64,000 nucleotides of DNA from Flavobacterium tistrianum (GCF_003254545.1 NZ_QJRH01000064.1:153895-217894), one strand, 5' to 3'; positions 18,301-25,673 are shown, counted from the first letter of the stretch. Notes: generated from the sequence alone by a model not told the origin. Program-made: numbers and translations.

Positions 18301-18914
18301 ATAGTGGAAGAATTTGGCCCCGATGGGCAAGTAGGGGGAGGAGCTTCCCACCCAGCTTCAGTTGTGTTTCCATTACAAAAGGAATAGGAAATTCCAGAAA
18401 TTAAAGTTACTCCTCCACCAGTGATTGAACCTCCGCCTCCTTGAAAGGCAATAATTTGATCGCCACCAGCTGATAATGATAATCCAAAAGTAATATTGCT
18501 TTCCGCACTATTGTATGCTACGGTTCCATTAGTATTTGAAGTAGAAGTGGATGTATCGTACGCAGAAGCGCTTAATCCAGTGATAGTGACTTCTGTTCCA
18601 GCAGCGAGTGCACTTGAGCATGTCCATGTGATAGTACCTTCTGTTGTACTGGTATTGGGAATGGCTAACCAGCCCGATCCAGTATATCCTCTATCTGTAA
18701 AACTAATTGTTGTAGTTGCGGAAATATCCTTAAGTAAAACAAAGGAAAATGAGTCACTAGAAGTAGGTGGAGTAGGATTAGCATCATATCCTGAAAAGGC
18801 AATATCTCCCGCACTCAAAGTAGTCTGAGAATTACCTAAGTAACTCTGTGTAAATATCCCTAAAAATAAGGCAATATTTAAGATTTTTTTAATTTTAGAG
18901 TAAAAATGTTTCAT
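12315..18914 (-). CDS. Giant SprB-repeat and Ig-repeat cell-surface adhesin, T9SS type A cargo
   Basis: This 2199-aa secreted protein opens with a signal peptide ending near SYLGNSQ. Residues about 30-270 are an unassigned beta-rich domain. Then come an Ig-like domain (about 272-365, PSNKTICPGANTSF), one SprB-type repeat (about 366-447), a beta-sandwich spacer, four more Ig-like repeats (about 556-940, each with C-x-GxN and YQWxVD motifs), and eleven tandem SprB repeats of about 76 residues (about 940-1775, C-NGG-NG-A-V-GGTG-YTYSWSP). An MBG domain (about 1878-1960, KVYGTADPVFNYT) and a C-terminal T9SS sorting domain (about 2123-2199, IYPNPVRPGSEF) finish it. SprB is the mobile gliding adhesin of F. 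johnsoniae; this is a smaller relative. It starts 10 bases after the formyltransferase stop. Confidence 0.9.
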   Translation of the reverse strand: MKHFYSKIKKILNIALFLGIFTQSYLGNSQTTLSAGDIAFSGYDANPTPPTSSDSFSFVLLKDISATTTISFTDRGYTGSGWLAIPNTSTTEGTITWTCSSALAAGTEVTITGLSASAYDTSTSTSNTNGTVAYNSAESNITFGLSLSAGGDQIIAFQGGGGSITGGGVTLISGISYSFCNGNTTEAGWEAPPPTCPSGPNSSTIPPGLVNGTSAFYVGTVSSTTIATSAKFNGTGAPFLNAAAARTALMTQANWIKAITAQTLPTGYTYIATTPIINSHPSNKTICPGANTSFSITALNATSYQWQVNTGSGFTNISNTAPYSGVTTNTLSITGATSAMNGYQYRCVATGSGSVNSNVATLTVPTAISPSIATNTPSAYGANNGTATVTASGGTPPYTYEWAPSGILSATASGLAPGNYVVTIKDSTPNGSGGCSVMYPVTIAESPGATTSVASLSGFTTCAGTASPPQSFVLTAGQLTSNLDLSPPTGYEISTTVGGTYITNLSLTPSSGNINRTIYVRLAATATGTPSGNLVISSTGIPTKNVALSGTVNPLPAITSEPSSSTICIGANTTFSITASNATGYKWQVDQGGGFNDVPNSAPYSGVTSSTLTITGATAAMNGYLYRGIATGIGTCISAISNNALLTINSAPAITAHPSSTSVCLGGNAAFSVTASNATGYQWYVDKGTGFNAISNNAQFSGVTTSTLTITGATAELGGYAYRVVVTGGCSPTATSFNVNLTINSAPSITAQPSASSVCQGANTTFTANASNATGYQWQVDKGDGAGFVDITNGAPYSGATNATLTITGATVAMNGYSYRVVASGTCTPPATSNSASLTVNSAPAITSNPSSVSICSGGNTTFSVTASNATAYKWQVDNGQGGGFVDVANSLPYSGITTSTLTITGAPATFNGYKYRAIASGTCTPAATSSNATLTVNHISIIMSKADVACFGDTTGQATATPSGGTGNYTYSWSNGADTATITGLVAGTYTVTVTDENLCSNTANVTVGQPLAPLTLTKGTVSNTSCYGGANGTAQVIASGGTPNYTYSWNTNPIQTTPTASGLSAGTYTVTVKDANQCVKTLNVTISEPSALIITPSQNDVSCNGGSNGSATISVTGGTGAYTYNWSTGSHNTTINGLMAGNYTVTVIDENNCQDSHTFEITQPPVLTATQSQTDVLCNGGATGTATVTPSGGAGNYTYVWSPSGGSAATATGLPADTYNCKITDKNGCSITKTFIIGEPSVLDATISPTNATCSTGGEAEVIPSGGVGNFTYLWTPGNATTRVITNLSPGNYSCKITDGNGCSITRNVTINTTNTLVANTDQTDVLCSGGNTGSASVFPSGAAGPFTYEWTPNVGSTDTVNNLTAGNYSVKIIASNGCSIIKNFTINEPSAIVITPGAKTNVTCNGGNNGSASVSVVGGTGGYTYSWDTTPAQSTATATGLKAGTYTVTVTDANSCSKTQSITITEPDALIATTSQTDVSCNGGSNGTATVNVTGGTGLYTYSWSPSGGTAATASGLAAGTYTVTVKDANLCQTTASLTITEPSALTATIAKTDVLCNQASNGTATVTPSGGTGTYTYSWSPSGGTAATATGLSPNTYTVTVTDENGCSVTESVQITEPTVLSATDTHTNVSCNGGNNGTASVVVTGGTGAYTYSWSPSGGNAATATGLTAGIYSVTVTDENSCSTTNTITITEPDPLTLTATPVAVSCHNGNNGSATVSVTGGTGAYSYSWSPSGGNAATATGLVAGTYTVTVTDANSCSASATVEVIQPANPVNLNTAVISGITTTGASLSGTASSDGINTDSGSCLTEVGFVYAQHTNPTTADTKINVTSTLGTFTNSLSSLRGNRTYYVRAYAINSNGFVNYGNEVSFTTQKYTLTITATGHTKVYGTADPVFNYTALGFANGDTSSILSGFLSRDAGENVGKYNIKLGTINAGADYVIAFTGAEFEITKANQTITWNQTLEFGCADSNNVTLTATTDSSLPVSYAIANATLGTISGSTLNITGSGNSTITATQNGDQNHNAATAVVKPIEISQSGLVIQQWANVLFFDNRSNNYVAWQWYKNGAAISGATRQYYSEVLPLNGTYHVIAKDKNGNSIKSCPIESTGTVFSKKIKIYPNPVRPGSEFTLECDFSESQLSGSEVVIYDIAGKLVQTISNVKAKNQITAPSQTALYIVVLKLADGQLKTINLLVK

Positions 18915-18924
18915 AATAAGCTAG

Positions 18925-19866
18925 TTAAATTATAGAGGCAAATTGCTCACCGTTTTTAAGACCAAAAGCGAGCAATTTATGCCCACTCATAAAACCTTCA
19001 TCGGTATAAATAGTATTTATACGTAATTGTGTATTATTATAGCATTGTATAATTAGACCTTTATTTTCATTTATTTCTAATACAGTACCTGGCGCTTTGG
19101 TATTGTCTGAAGTTTCTTGTGTTTGTGAAACTTCCAAAAAGCGAATATTTAAACCATTCCATTGAGTATAAGCCCCCTTATTCCAAGGATTACAAGCATT
19201 TACCAAAGCCTGTATCGATTTAGAATCTTGTTTTTCCCATTGTATGGATACGTCAGTTATGTTTGGTTTTTTATAATATTTAGCTAACGTTTCATCTTGT
19301 GAATCTCCTTTATCATTTAAATTAAGCCTTGTAAAAAGTTCAGGCAATAGATAAGAAGCCAGATAAGATAAATGCGTGCAAAGCATGCCATGAGTTAAAT
19401 CAGCATGAAGTGGAAGTGTTTTCTTTAAAATAATTTTGCCATTATCTATTTCTTTCTCAATGGCATGTACAGAAATTCCAGTTTCATTTTTCTGGCTTCT
19501 AATTGATTCAAAAATAGGGTCGGCGCCACGCATTTCTGGTAAAAGTCCGTAATGGAAATTATAAAACAAATTTGGGTTCTGATCAATAATTTCATCTGGA
19601 ACTTTCCAAGAAAAAGTCATTGTAAAAATATATTTTAAGTGATTTATTTTTAAAATTTCTTTTATTTGAGGTATTAGTTTTGCTTTTTCAAACCAAATTA
19701 AATTGATGCCCGTGTTTGCGGCAAAAGCAGAACAGAAAGCTTTTACTTCTTCATTTTCGATAGGAACGGCTATTGTATGTAACCTACCGAAGCTATGTAA
19801 TGTCTGTATAGCTGGAAATGCCATTCGGTTGTTACATAATACTACTATGTCTCGTATTGGACTCAT
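18925..19866 (-). CDS. Formyltransferase-family protein (methionyl-tRNA formyltransferase-like fold)
   Basis: From ATG 19866 the protein is 313 aa and overlaps the upstream stop by four bases (ATGA). It has the formyltransferase fold: the catalytic block NFHYGLLPEMRGADP (Asn and His of the N-x-H...LLP-x-x-RG motif) and the distal Asp block GISVHAIEKEIDNGKIL-type (here GKIILKK). A C-terminal domain with NPWNKGAYT resembles the Fmt C-terminal domain. Such enzymes move a formyl group from 10-formyl-tetrahydrofolate to an amine. Genomes normally have Fmt for initiator tRNA, but the operon with a binding protein and an adhesin argues for another acceptor, perhaps an amino sugar or peptide amine. 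The acceptor is unknown. Confidence 0.75.
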   Translation of the reverse strand: MSPIRDIVVLCNNRMAFPAIQTLHSFGRLHTIAVPIENEEVKAFCSAFAANTGINLIWFEKAKLIPQIKEILKINHLKYIFTMTFSWKVPDEIIDQNPNLFYNFHYGLLPEMRGADPIFESIRSQKNETGISVHAIEKEIDNGKIILKKTLPLHADLTHGMLCTHLSYLASYLLPELFTRLNLNDKGDSQDETLAKYYKKPNITDVSIQWEKQDSKSIQALVNACNPWNKGAYTQWNGLNIRFLEVSQTQETSDNTKAPGTVLEINENKGLIIQCYNNTQLRINTIYTDEGFMSGHKLLAFGLKNGEQFASII

Positions 19867-20993
19867 GAATCTAAACAAGCATAAGAGTTAAACCATGAAT
19901 TGGTAGTAGTGTTTTGAAGCGCCAGAATATGATGATAGAGACGATGGCGTTCTTCTTCCAGATTAGCAACTTCTTTTATATTCGTCAATATGCAATTTTC
20001 TGTTTCTTCATTTTTAGCTACTGTTGCGTAATATATTGGGGCTTCAGAGAATCCAGTATCAGGATTCATATAAACTCTTCCTCTAGGAGAATCAATAACG
20101 ATATTATCTAACGATAGGTCATTTGAGTTAACTATAAATAAGGCAGCTTCCCAGCCTAAAAGAGAAAATACATTGGCCTTGTGCATTTTAATGCCATTTA
20201 AGGTCGTATTAAAAACGTCATTCTCTTTAGAGATTATATTCGTTGACCACGGTACAGCACAACTCCAATCATATTGAGGATAAGGAATTTTAGACAGCCA
20301 GATTTCTTCAGCAGTAAAACCGCTTCCATAAGTTTTGCTTGATGCAAGATTTTTTAATTTAGCAGATTCTCTAAAAAAATCTTCCGCCATATCGCCACAA
20401 AATGATGCTAAAATAGTTGTGTTATTATTATTTTCAAGAAACTCTTCTAATGGTCCCAAATTAAAGTCAGATCTTTGAAGAGCAGTCACATGATTGTACG
20501 TAATTTTCGCCCCCTTGTCTTCAATTGCAGTAGCAAAAGAATAGGAAGGACGATAACCTGCATCGTAGAAAGAACAGGTTATAGCAAAATTATTTTGTCC
20601 ATCTTCAATAGCTTTATTTACTATTGCACGTGAACATAAACTACCCTGTAATGAGATAAAATAAACATTGGATAGTTTTTTTTCAGAATTTTGAAAATGA
20701 TAGCCACTGTCCAATACAATAAGCAATTTCCCAGAACTTTCAAAAAGTGGCTGTACGTATTGGGCTGCTTCAGGATTGATGTAAGCAATAATAATATCTA
20801 CACCATTTAACAGCAGTTGTTCACTGCAAGAATAAATGTCTTTATTATTTGCGCCAACACCTATACTAGCTGTTACGATTTCATGTTTATCATCTTGTCC
20901 CATTTTTTTTAATGAATATTTAAAACCATCCATTATATCAAATGACATAGAAGGATAAATAACAGATCTAGGCAAGAGTAAAGCTATTTTCAT
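19863..20993 (-). CDS. Type 1 periplasmic-binding-fold protein without signal peptide
   Basis: This 376-aa protein resembles the Peripla_BP_6 (branched-chain amino-acid binding, AmiC-like) family. It has an N-terminal MKIALLLPRS strand, a second-lobe block NFAITCSFYDAGYRPSYSFA, and a middle TILASFCGDMAEDFFRES. Unlike transport-associated members it has no signal peptide or lipobox and no ABC permease or ATPase genes nearby, so it is probably cytoplasmic. A known precedent is Pseudomonas AmiC, a cytoplasmic ligand sensor of this fold. It overlaps the formyltransferase by four bases, pointing to a joint function. The terminator-like hairpin upstream (21018-21042) may separate it partly from the tail-collar genes. 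Confidence 0.65.
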   Translation of the reverse strand: MKIALLLPRSVIYPSMSFDIMDGFKYSLKKMGQDDKHEIVTASIGVGANNKDIYSCSEQLLLNGVDIIIAYINPEAAQYVQPLFESSGKLLIVLDSGYHFQNSEKKLSNVYFISLQGSLCSRAIVNKAIEDGQNNFAITCSFYDAGYRPSYSFATAIEDKGAKITYNHVTALQRSDFNLGPLEEFLENNNNTTILASFCGDMAEDFFRESAKLKNLASSKTYGSGFTAEEIWLSKIPYPQYDWSCAVPWSTNIISKENDVFNTTLNGIKMHKANVFSLLGWEAALFIVNSNDLSLDNIVIDSPRGRVYMNPDTGFSEAPIYYATVAKNEETENCILTNIKEVANLEEERHRLYHHILALQNTTTNSWFNSYACLDS

Positions 20994-21007
20994 AAAGATT
21001 ATTTTTA

Positions 21008-21042
21008 AAATAAAAATTACCCATTAGAATATCTAATGGGTA
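21008..21042 (-). terminator. Terminator-like hairpin between the tail-collar genes and the binding-protein gene
   Basis: An 11-bp perfect stem (TACCCATTAGA/TCTAATGGGTA) with a 3-base loop is followed on the minus strand by a T-rich run. It lies 10 bases after the third tail-collar stop and just before the next start at 20993. It may fully or partly separate the two transcription units. Confidence 0.65.
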
Positions 21043-21052
21043 TAATAAACGG

Positions 21053-21595
21053 TTAGTTTCTTGAGGGAAACACTCCCTGAAGGCATATTATATAATTCAT
21101 TCCCAAATAAGGTTGTTGAACTGAAATAGGTTGATTGTTGCCCGTCAAATTTACTGTTACTGTAGGAACAACAGGTTTTAAAGCCGCATTGGCTGCTTTA
21201 TTTGAATACAAACCTTGTAGGATCGCGAGAGTATTATTTGTTGCTGATGAACTGTCTCCTGTATCTGAGTAGGATGGCATTGCAAAAGATCCGCTTGCAC
21301 CATGATTATGAGCAGGTAGATTAGATAAGAGAGCCGTTACAGAATTACTCCCCATTACAGTACCTAATTGAAATGGTGTAATATTTGCAGGAGTAGTTCC
21401 AGTTCCAGCAGGAATTCTTCCTCTAAAATCAGGCAAGCAAAAAGTGTTAATGCCATTGCCTCCAAATGTTGTTCCTAATAGGCTGAATAAAGCCTGGTTT
21501 GTACTTATGTTAAGGATTTGACCATAACAAAATGCCCAAGTTTTTGGCGCAAAGTTTGGTGCAAATAAACGAATTTCGGATATTGTTCCTTCCAT
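21053..21595 (-). CDS. Tail-collar domain protein, third of three paralogues
   Basis: This 180-aa protein begins MEGTISEIRLFAPNFAPK and carries a phage tail-collar (Collar, MdpB-like) domain: WAFCYGQILNISTNQALFSL, LGTTFGGNGINTFCLPDFRG and a conserved C-terminus YIICLQGVFPSRN. In phages this fold is found in short tail fibres. In bacteria, free-standing copies of about 180 aa often come in tandem sets with no other phage genes, as here. There is no signal peptide. It lies 15 bases after the second paralogue and shares both ends with it. Function unknown. Confidence 0.8.
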   Translation of the reverse strand: MEGTISEIRLFAPNFAPKTWAFCYGQILNISTNQALFSLLGTTFGGNGINTFCLPDFRGRIPAGTGTTPANITPFQLGTVMGSNSVTALLSNLPAHNHGASGSFAMPSYSDTGDSSSATNNTLAILQGLYSNKAANAALKPVVPTVTVNLTGNNQPISVQQPYLGMNYIICLQGVFPSRN

Positions 21596-21610
21596 GGTTC
21601 CTTTTTTTAG

Positions 21611-22150
21611 TTAGTTTCTACTTGGAAAAATACCTTGTACACAAATAATATAATTGGTAGCAAGGTATGGTTGAATTATGCTGAAAGGAATAGAACTTCC
21701 CGCGTTTTGAAGTGCCACTGTTGCATTTTCAACTTTTAGATCTGTGTCAAAACCTTGTGTTGAGTAAGCCTGTGGTAGTCCCGCTAATATATTGCCAGTA
21801 GGGGAAGCTAACTCTCCATTTGCGTTATCAGCAGGAATAGCCAATGAACCTGTAGCAATATGTGTATGTGCTGGCATTTGATTAATAGTCATCGTAACAT
21901 TTTCTGTACCGCCAATTTGGCCAAGTACTATATTGGGTAATCCTGTACCTTGACCTGTACCTACTGGAACTCTGCCTTGAAGATCAGGTAGTTTAAATGT
22001 ATTTTCACCATCACCGCCATATGTAGTGCCAAGTAAAGCATAAAGTGCGTCGTTGTTAGCAATGTCTATTGTTGCTCCATTGCAAAAAGCCCAACCTCTT
22101 GGAGCAAAATTCCCTCCAAATAAGCGGATCTCTCCTAAATATCCTTCCAT
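21611..22150 (-). CDS. Tail-collar domain protein, second of three paralogues
   Basis: This 179-aa member has a collar domain with GWAFCNGATIDIANNDALYA, LGTTYGGDGENTFKLPDLQG and a VPVGTGQGTG loop. It ends YIICVQGIFPSRN like its neighbours. The middle third (about 95-150, including MPAHTHIATG with two histidines) varies most between the three, as expected if that part contacts different partners. In phage T4 short tail fibres the equivalent region holds metal-binding HxH motifs; THT/HNH-type motifs are present in all three proteins here. Confidence 0.8.
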   Translation of the reverse strand: MEGYLGEIRLFGGNFAPRGWAFCNGATIDIANNDALYALLGTTYGGDGENTFKLPDLQGRVPVGTGQGTGLPNIVLGQIGGTENVTMTINQMPAHTHIATGSLAIPADNANGELASPTGNILAGLPQAYSTQGFDTDLKVENATVALQNAGSSIPFSIIQPYLATNYIICVQGIFPSRN

Positions 22151-22193
22151 TATATACTTTTTTTTAGGTTATAAATTGTTTGTCTTTTGAAGA

Positions 22194-22733
22194 TTAATTA
22201 CGAGCCGGAAATGTACCGTCTAAACATATAATGTAATTCATCCCTATAGAAGGTTGCATAATAGACAGTGGTTGATTTTGACCTGTAAGGCCTGTGGTTA
22301 CAGTAAAACTAGCTGTTTTCAAAGTCGTATCACCTGGAAGTGTAGAGTACATGGAGGCTTTAGCCGCTAAAACATTACCATCTGGAGTACCAGAATCACC
22401 TGTGTCAGAGTAAGCGGGAATCTTAATAGTTGCAGCGGCGGTGTGATTATGTATTGGCAGATTTGAGAGTGTTAAGGTAACCCCATTTGTTCCTGCCATT
22501 TCTCCAAGTGCATATGGACTTAGACCATTTCCGTTTCCAAAGCCAATAGCTACTCGTCCTCCAAAGTCAGGTAAACCAAATGTTGTAGAGCCATTTCCAC
22601 CATAAACAGTGCCAATTAAAGAAAATAGTGCAGTATATCTTTGTATGGGTAAAATTTGCCCGTTGCATGATGCCCAAGATCTGGGTACAAAATTTGCGGC
22701 AAAATGCCGAATTTCTCCAACTGTTCCTTCCAT
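22194..22733 (-). CDS. Tail-collar domain protein, first of three paralogues
   Basis: This 179-aa protein leads the tandem set. Its collar domain shows SWASCNGQILPIQRYTALFS, IGTVYGGNGSTTFGLPDFGG and the histidine motif LPIHNHTAAA. It ends YIICLDGTFPARN. There is no signal peptide, portal, sheath or baseplate gene in the window, so this is not a prophage or contractile injection system. All three genes have nearly the same length, suggesting duplication followed by divergence and perhaps a hetero-trimer. The promoter should lie in 22734-22925. Confidence 0.8.
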   Translation of the reverse strand: MEGTVGEIRHFAANFVPRSWASCNGQILPIQRYTALFSLIGTVYGGNGSTTFGLPDFGGRVAIGFGNGNGLSPYALGEMAGTNGVTLTLSNLPIHNHTAAATIKIPAYSDTGDSGTPDGNVLAAKASMYSTLPGDTTLKTASFTVTTGLTGQNQPLSIMQPSIGMNYIICLDGTFPARN

Positions 22734-22928
22734 AATTTTTTTAAGATTTAATAAGTTAGTATTAGTTTTTTGATCGTGTTTTACTTAAGTGCTAAATTAC
22801 TTTATAACTAAATTATGGGTACAAGGGTTTATACGTGTTTTTGCTAAAATACTATTATTTAACACTTTATCTTAAAAGTAAGAAAATAATTTCAATATTT
22901 TAATTGAAAAAAGAAAAGTTTTGCGCAA

Positions 22929-22958
22929 TAAAAAAGGCAGTAATTAATTACTGCCTTT
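22929..22958 (-). terminator. Intrinsic terminator after the MscS-type gene
   Basis: A perfect 26-base palindrome (AAAGGCAGTAATT/AATTACTGCCTTT) is followed on the minus strand by T-rich sequence, 10 bases past the channel stop codon. Confidence 0.85.
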
Positions 22959-22967
22959 CTTTGCGTT

Positions 22968-25322
22968 TTAACTTGAGAATGTCAAGCCTTTATTTTTGAA
23001 GCTTACGTAAAGCTCTTGTCTTGCGGAACTTATCGTTTCTTCAGTTCTGTAAATACTACACCAGAACTTGATTAAAAGTTTATATTTTCCATCAGAAATT
23101 GAGCTGTAGTATATTTGTGATGGTTTTGAATTGTTTACTAGCGGAAGGTTGGAAAGTGTGTCATTTACTATCGTATTAATTTCTTCGGGAATCGTTTCTC
23201 CGTTAATTTCAAAAGTAATTTCAACCAATTTAAAATTGTCGGTATATGTCCAATTGGTAATATTTTGAGATAATAAATTACCATTTGGAATAATGATTTC
23301 GGCACCGTTTGGAGCATTTATTTTAGTTGTTCGCAATCCCATCGATTTGATACGGCCAGATTCTGAACTAATTTCAACAACATCTCCAACCTGAATAGGT
23401 TTGTCAAAAATCAAGATAATTCCCGATACAAAATTATTGACAATGTTTTGAAGCCCAAGTCCAACACCGACACCTAAAGCTCCTAAAAGAATACTCAGTT
23501 TATCTAAAGGCATTCCAGAAGCCGCAACAGCGAGGAGATAACCACTTATAAGGACTACTAAACGTGTAATAAGTAATTTTGAATGCTGTCTTTTGTTGAT
23601 GTTTTCTTCGTTTTCATCATCAATTTCACCAAAGAAATACGCAACATATTTTTGAAGTAAGTGCGCAGCCCAGATAATAACAAAGAATAAAACGATATTA
23701 CCCAGTGTAAATGTAATGCTTCCAATAGTGTTTGGGTGACTTAACAGTTTAGTTAAAGAAGCACGAAGCGACTCCCAAATATTCAAATTGGAAGCAATCA
23801 CAATCAGCCACATATAACTAATCACAATGATAAAAGGTCTTTTCAAAGTATCTGATAAACTTTCGTAATCAAACATTTTTTCAATTCCTCTTTTTACTCT
23901 AGTGGTATAAATTTGAAGTAAAATTATTTCTAAAATAATCTTCAAAAGCACACTTAAAGCAACAATTTGAGTAAGCGATATAAAAGCTGTAAGACTTAAC
24001 ATATTAGAAAGAGAAACTCTTCCGAATAAATTATAAAGAATTGACAGAACATTTAGGCCAATAAAAATGATGCTTGCCCATTTGAAAAAGCCTTTTATAT
24101 AAAGTTCTTCTTTAAGTGTTTTGATTTGAACTAAACCGTAACGGATTCCTAGAATATTTATAGCTACAAAAGCAAAACGCTGCAATAATCCAATCGTGAT
24201 AAACAAATCTAAAAAACAAAGCGCAAAAAATAATCCTAAAAGGAAAAGCCAGTTTCTCATAGCAACGCCAGACCACTGATTTTTGAAAAGAAATATTAAA
24301 ACCCCAAGCAAGAAAAGTTGAATCAATTCTAGAAACAGGGCAGGAGCATACAAATTGGTAACGACAGCAATATTTAAAGCTATAACCAAAACCGGAAGCA
24401 ATGCACCGCGATTTAAGTATTTGAAATTTAAAAGCAAAAGGTTTTCGGCATAACCATTTGTTTTAAGGTATTTGATATTTCGGGAAATGTACCAAAACAA
24501 AAGTCCCATAAAGAAACACAAAGTGATAAGTCCGCCTGCTTTATAGCTTAGATAATAAGCCGCAACATTTTCTTCAATTATAATTTTTGCTTTAATATTG
24601 TGAGTTACCCTTTTTTTAGCTGCAGTGTCATTAATTTGCCATAAAGAAGGATATTCTTTCTTGAAAATACTTATTCCAGATTTTTCCAGTTTGCTTTCAA
24701 CAGTTGCCAAAGCATTAGAAACCGAAATTTTTCGCTGTACGGTTAGTCTTTTTTTGTTGTTTAAAGTAGTCTGGTTTTTAGTCATCAAACTATCAGTAGC
24801 AACATATCTTTTTCTAAGATTTCCAAATTCTTTCTGGAATTGTTTGCGACGAATCGTGTCTTTTAATAAAGTAATTAACGTTTTGTCTTTGCGAAGATCA
24901 ATTACACGTTTCTTGATGTTTTCAAGATTTTGATTTCGGTCATTGATGGCGTTATTTTGTTCTTCCAATTCCTGCTGAATTTCTTGAAGTACAATGCGGT
25001 ACATCTGCTGGTTTCGCACATTGGGATTAGCTCCTTTTAAACTCGCTAAAATTAAATCTAACTTGCTTTCAGTACGTTTCATATCGCCAAAAAGATGACG
25101 GGTATCGCCCGCAAAATCAATATCATTGTAAGCAGATTCTAATACTTCTCCAGCTTTTTCAATTGCCATTAAGTAATCGCTGTCTGTAGCTGTCGTGTCG
25201 TTAAATAATCTTCCGCGACTTTCTTTTTTGATAGGCTTTTGCTCTTGAGCAAAGTTAACTTGCGAGAAAAAAAGAAGTAAAAATAAAGAGAAAAAATAAA
25301 GGGGTCTTTTTTGTATAATCAT
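22968..25322 (-). CDS. Large MscS/MscK-type mechanosensitive channel
   Basis: This 784-aa protein has a signal peptide (cleavage near VNFAQ), a periplasmic coiled-coil-like region (about 30-250), around ten membrane segments (about 260-590), and the conserved MscS core at about 600-780. The core has the Gly/Ala-rich pore helix LLGALGVGVGLGLQNIVNNF and the beta domain start FDKPIQVGDVVEI. MscS channels open under membrane tension and release solutes during osmotic downshock. The length and N-terminal domain resemble MscK/YbdG-like rather than minimal MscS. The start is the ATG at 25322; a TAnnTTTG-like element (TAATTTTG) lies on the minus strand at 25348-25355. Confidence 0.9.
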   Translation of the reverse strand: MIIQKRPLYFFSLFLLLFFSQVNFAQEQKPIKKESRGRLFNDTTATDSDYLMAIEKAGEVLESAYNDIDFAGDTRHLFGDMKRTESKLDLILASLKGANPNVRNQQMYRIVLQEIQQELEEQNNAINDRNQNLENIKKRVIDLRKDKTLITLLKDTIRRKQFQKEFGNLRKRYVATDSLMTKNQTTLNNKKRLTVQRKISVSNALATVESKLEKSGISIFKKEYPSLWQINDTAAKKRVTHNIKAKIIIEENVAAYYLSYKAGGLITLCFFMGLLFWYISRNIKYLKTNGYAENLLLLNFKYLNRGALLPVLVIALNIAVVTNLYAPALFLELIQLFLLGVLIFLFKNQWSGVAMRNWLFLLGLFFALCFLDLFITIGLLQRFAFVAINILGIRYGLVQIKTLKEELYIKGFFKWASIIFIGLNVLSILYNLFGRVSLSNMLSLTAFISLTQIVALSVLLKIILEIILLQIYTTRVKRGIEKMFDYESLSDTLKRPFIIVISYMWLIVIASNLNIWESLRASLTKLLSHPNTIGSITFTLGNIVLFFVIIWAAHLLQKYVAYFFGEIDDENEENINKRQHSKLLITRLVVLISGYLLAVAASGMPLDKLSILLGALGVGVGLGLQNIVNNFVSGIILIFDKPIQVGDVVEISSESGRIKSMGLRTTKINAPNGAEIIIPNGNLLSQNITNWTYTDNFKLVEITFEINGETIPEEINTIVNDTLSNLPLVNNSKPSQIYYSSISDGKYKLLIKFWCSIYRTEETISSARQELYVSFKNKGLTFSS

Positions 25323-25424
25323 AATTTTGGGGCTTATATTGTGGTCCCAAAATTAAATTTTTTTAGTAGACTTTCAGTTAAGAAAAATTAAATTTAAACA
25401 ATAACATGCTTCTTCATAAGGTTT

Positions 25425-25673
25425 TTACTCAAGATCTCTCGAAGTAATTTCTTGTTCAATTTCTTCAAGAGAATTAGAATGGCTAATCATAAGGAACGCC
25501 ATCACGAAAGGGAATAATATTAAAATGAGAAATCCCTTTTTTAGAAATAGCAATAAAATAAGAATGAATAATATTATAGCAACTAAGATCAAGATTTTAA
25601 TTGTAGATTGAATCGTTTTCTGCATTTTTAAAAGCTCTTCAATGCTCATTTCGCTTGGTTTCTTTGTTTTCAT
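25425..25673 (-). CDS. Small two-helix membrane protein
   Basis: This 82-aa protein has a charged N-terminus (MKTKKPSEMSIEELLKMQKT), two adjacent hydrophobic segments (about 24-43 and 47-64) and a short acidic tail (SLEEIEQEITSRDLE). It belongs to a type of small membrane protein common in Flavobacteriaceae that starts with a similar amphipathic helix. The function is unknown. It is divergent from the HxlR regulator, sharing a 90-base intergenic region. Confidence 0.6.
   Translation of the reverse strand: MKTKKPSEMSIEELLKMQKTIQSTIKILILVAIILFILILLLFLKKGFLILILFPFVMAFLMISHSNSLEEIEQEITSRDLE

Noticed and set aside
15034..18828. Several open frames on the plus strand opposite the giant adhesin gene
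   Set aside because: They are Val/Ala/Pro-rich mirror images of the repeats, lack start context and domains, and cover a clear gene on the minus strand.
21053..22733. A prophage or contractile injection system
   Set aside because: Only tail-collar domains are present; there is no sheath, tube, baseplate, portal, capsid or integrase gene in the window.
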